A stretch of 42,676 nt of DNA from DATKDP01 sp035546335 (lineage in GTDB: Bacteria > Acidobacteriota > Thermoanaerobaculia > Gp7-AA8): positions 1 through 42,676 of the forward strand of contig DATKDP010000080.1 in assembly GCA_035546335.1 (NCBI GenBank). The letters run 5' to 3'. A program made the translations under genes and the position numbers. Under the pieces are notes generated by a model. It was not told the origin of the DNA. It did not search any database and saw only the letters and a program-made list of their open reading frames with translations. The first letter of the stretch is position 1. Each line of letters starts with the position of its first letter. Of this stretch, positions 41,391 to 42,676 are shown piece by piece.

Positions 41391-42269
41391 TCACCGGGGG
41401 ATTTCGATTCGGCGCACCGGGACCAGCTCGCCGCCCGGCGTCGATCGCAGGATCGTCACCCGCAGCGTCGCTCCCGTGAACGCCGGAAGAGGCGGGATCT
41501 TGTATGGATCGCCGAATCGCTCGAGCACGACGGGCCCGGAGGCAGTCGATACGACACCGATGGGAGTCCACGGCCACCGGGGCCGGTAGACGGATTTCTC
41601 GGATCGATCGCCATCGATCCGATGGAGCGAGCGATCCCGGTACACCGCGATCCACACCCGCTCTTCGGCGTCGACGTCGAGGGAAACCACACGCTCCCTC
41701 GAAACCTCGGAATCGACTCCTCGCCTCTGTTGCGACGCGCGTCCCCTCGAGAGAATCGTGACCTCTCCCTGCGCGTTGATCTTCGCAAGCCCGGCGGCGG
41801 TCTTGCCGTAATACGCACCCCCCGCTCCGGCCGCGCCGGAGGCCATCTGCGGCAGAAGGGGCGTCGCCACGACCGTGGCGACGTCGCCGCCGGGGCCGAC
41901 CCGCACGATCGCTCCCGGCAGCGACCAGTAGCTGTGGCCCTGCCGATCGAGGTCCATCGGCTCGCGTCGCTGCTTCAACATCTTGTCAGGTACGCGGAGC
42001 GGCCTGAGGGAACCGTCAGCGAGGCGCATCCAGATGCGCTCATGATCGTTGTAGTAGATCGAGCCGTCATCACCGGCGCGGACCAGATTGCCGTGGACCC
42101 CTGTGACGATCGTCGTCACCTTGCCGCTCCGGTCGATTCGAACGATGCGATCCGCCCCGGCATCGCGACAGAGAATCGAGCCATCATCGGCGACGTCGAT
42201 CCCGAACCCGACATGCGCGCCGGCAACCGCCGGCATCACCAGAAAAGCGAAGAAAAAGAGAGCTCGCAT
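41391..42269 (-). CDS. Secreted beta-propeller (NHL/SMP-30-like) protein
   Basis: The product has 292 residues from the ATG at 42269, with GAGG upstream. A signal peptide (RALFFFAFLVMPAVAGA) precedes repeated blade-like strings (GIDVADDGSILCRDAGADRIVRIDRSGKV, GNLVRAGDDGSIYYND, AKINAQGEVTIL, SLDVDAEERVWIAV). These suggest a six-bladed propeller of NHL or gluconolactonase type. Ligand and activity are not evident. It precedes the haem protein and probably shares its transcript. Confidence 0.85.
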   Translation of the reverse strand: MRALFFFAFLVMPAVAGAHVGFGIDVADDGSILCRDAGADRIVRIDRSGKVTTIVTGVHGNLVRAGDDGSIYYNDHERIWMRLADGSLRPLRVPDKMLKQRREPMDLDRQGHSYWSLPGAIVRVGPGGDVATVVATPLLPQMASGAAGAGGAYYGKTAAGLAKINAQGEVTILSRGRASQQRRGVDSEVSRERVVSLDVDAEERVWIAVYRDRSLHRIDGDRSEKSVYRPRWPWTPIGVVSTASGPVVLERFGDPYKIPPLPAFTGATLRVTILRSTPGGELVPVRRIEIPR

Positions 42270-42319
42270 CACTGTCCTCCGAGCTCAAAGACGCGTCGCC
42301 GCGAGGGATGTTAACGGCT

Positions 42320-42597
42320 AGTAGAGGCTGGAGGCTCCGAGGGACGAGGGACGAGAGACGAGGGACGAGAGACGAGAGGCGAGCAAAGTTGCGGTGATGG
42401 CCGGGCCTGTTCCTTGACATTAGGTTGAATGCATTCAGGCTCTCGGCGTCCAGCCTCCAGCCTCTCGTCTCTCGCCTCTCGTCTCTCGCCTCTCGTCTCT
42501 CGCCTCTCGTCTCTCGCCTCTAGCCTCCAGCCTCTAGCCTCTAGCCTCCAGCCTCTAGCATGGAACAGAGGCGGGCGCGGGACGCCCGCTCTCCCCT
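42320..42597. repeat. Heptamer array with inverted arms and terminal palindrome
   Basis: GAGGCTG and GAGGGAC/GAGAGAC units run from 42323 to 42383. A 65-base unique segment follows, then CTCTCGY, CTCCAGC and CTCTAGC units at 42450-42559. 42560-42597 carries the palindrome and is the exact inverted copy of 21013-21050. No gene lies in 42270-42598. Confidence 0.9.
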
Positions 42598-42598
42598 C

Positions 42599-42676
42599 TC
42601 ACGCGCCTCGGATGACCCCGCGAATCCAGTCGCTCCACCAACGCTTCTTGTCGATGCCGAGCTGGCGGCCGAGTCG
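42599..42676 (-). CDS. 3' end of an unidentified protein (continues beyond window)
   Basis: The last 26 codons, including a TGA stop, read in one minus-strand frame as RLGRQLGIDKKRWWSDWIRG followed by a short end. The fragment is too short to assign. An open frame with sensible composition next to a repeat cluster suggests a real gene terminus. Confidence 0.45.
   Translation of the reverse strand, partial: RLGRQLGIDKKRWWSDWIRGVIRGA

Overview
The window is 42.7 kb of high-GC DNA with dense bacterial gene packing. It reads as the chromosome of a Gram-negative bacterium: there are Mla-type lipid transport genes, a secretin-like periplasmic domain, periplasmic Spy/CnrX-type proteins and a D,D-carboxypeptidase. 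The gene set, the several extracytoplasmic-function (ECF) sigma factors and the many short dispersed palindromes would fit an Acidobacteriota genome, but that is an impression. No rRNA or other marker is present to settle it. I saw no tRNA, rRNA or CRISPR array.

Layout. 1-140 is the end of an IS630-type element, which appears to have inserted into a heptanucleotide repeat array. 357-988 holds two small hypothetical genes. 1023-2404 is an ECF sigma/anti-sigma pair. 2423-11081 (minus strand) is a translation and protein-targeting block: HNH protein, ffh, rpsP, khpA, a fused rimM-trmD, rplS, rnhB, a 1011-residue TPR protein and a DUF1772 membrane protein. 11336-15524 (plus) carries a secreted propeller protein, pyrF and a PolX/PHP protein whose polymerase catalytic aspartates are missing. 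15818-17627 (minus) is a second sigma/anti-sigma operon ending in a secretin N-domain protein. 18049-19969 is purD-purE. 20011-23124 is a metal-response module resembling Cnr: a CDF exporter, two CnrX/Spy-like proteins, an ECF sigma and a small membrane protein. 23215-27117 is a divergent pair: a diguanylate cyclase and an SPFH/phosphodiesterase/TPR fusion protein. 27319-31303 has a MoeB-type enzyme, a CAP-domain protein, a histidine-kinase-like protein without the phospho-acceptor histidine, and a membrane protein. 31412-33099 is purM-purN. 33136-37120 (minus) has dac, a small hypothetical gene, a PhzF-family gene and puuD. 37289-40883 (plus) is an overlapping alr-mlaE-mlaF-xth operon. 40892-42269 (minus) has a haem-binding protein and a secreted propeller protein. 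The last 78 bases are the 3' end of an unidentified minus-strand gene.

How the genes work together. Housekeeping themes are co-translational targeting and tRNA/ribosome maturation (ffh, rpsP, khpA, rimM-trmD, rplS), nucleotide synthesis (pyrF, purD, purE, purM, purN) and envelope building (alr, dac, mlaEF). Three separate ECF modules sense envelope or metal conditions.

The intergenic DNA is the most unusual part. Almost every low-complexity tract has a strict 7-bp period. The GAGGCTN/CTCTCGY family is often arranged as inverted arms, and four of four such arrays are followed on the same side by a 20-bp palindrome (GGCGGGCGCGGGACGCCCGC). Other dispersed families are a 105-bp element with inverted ends, a GGCCGAAG hairpin family and a GTCATCC family.
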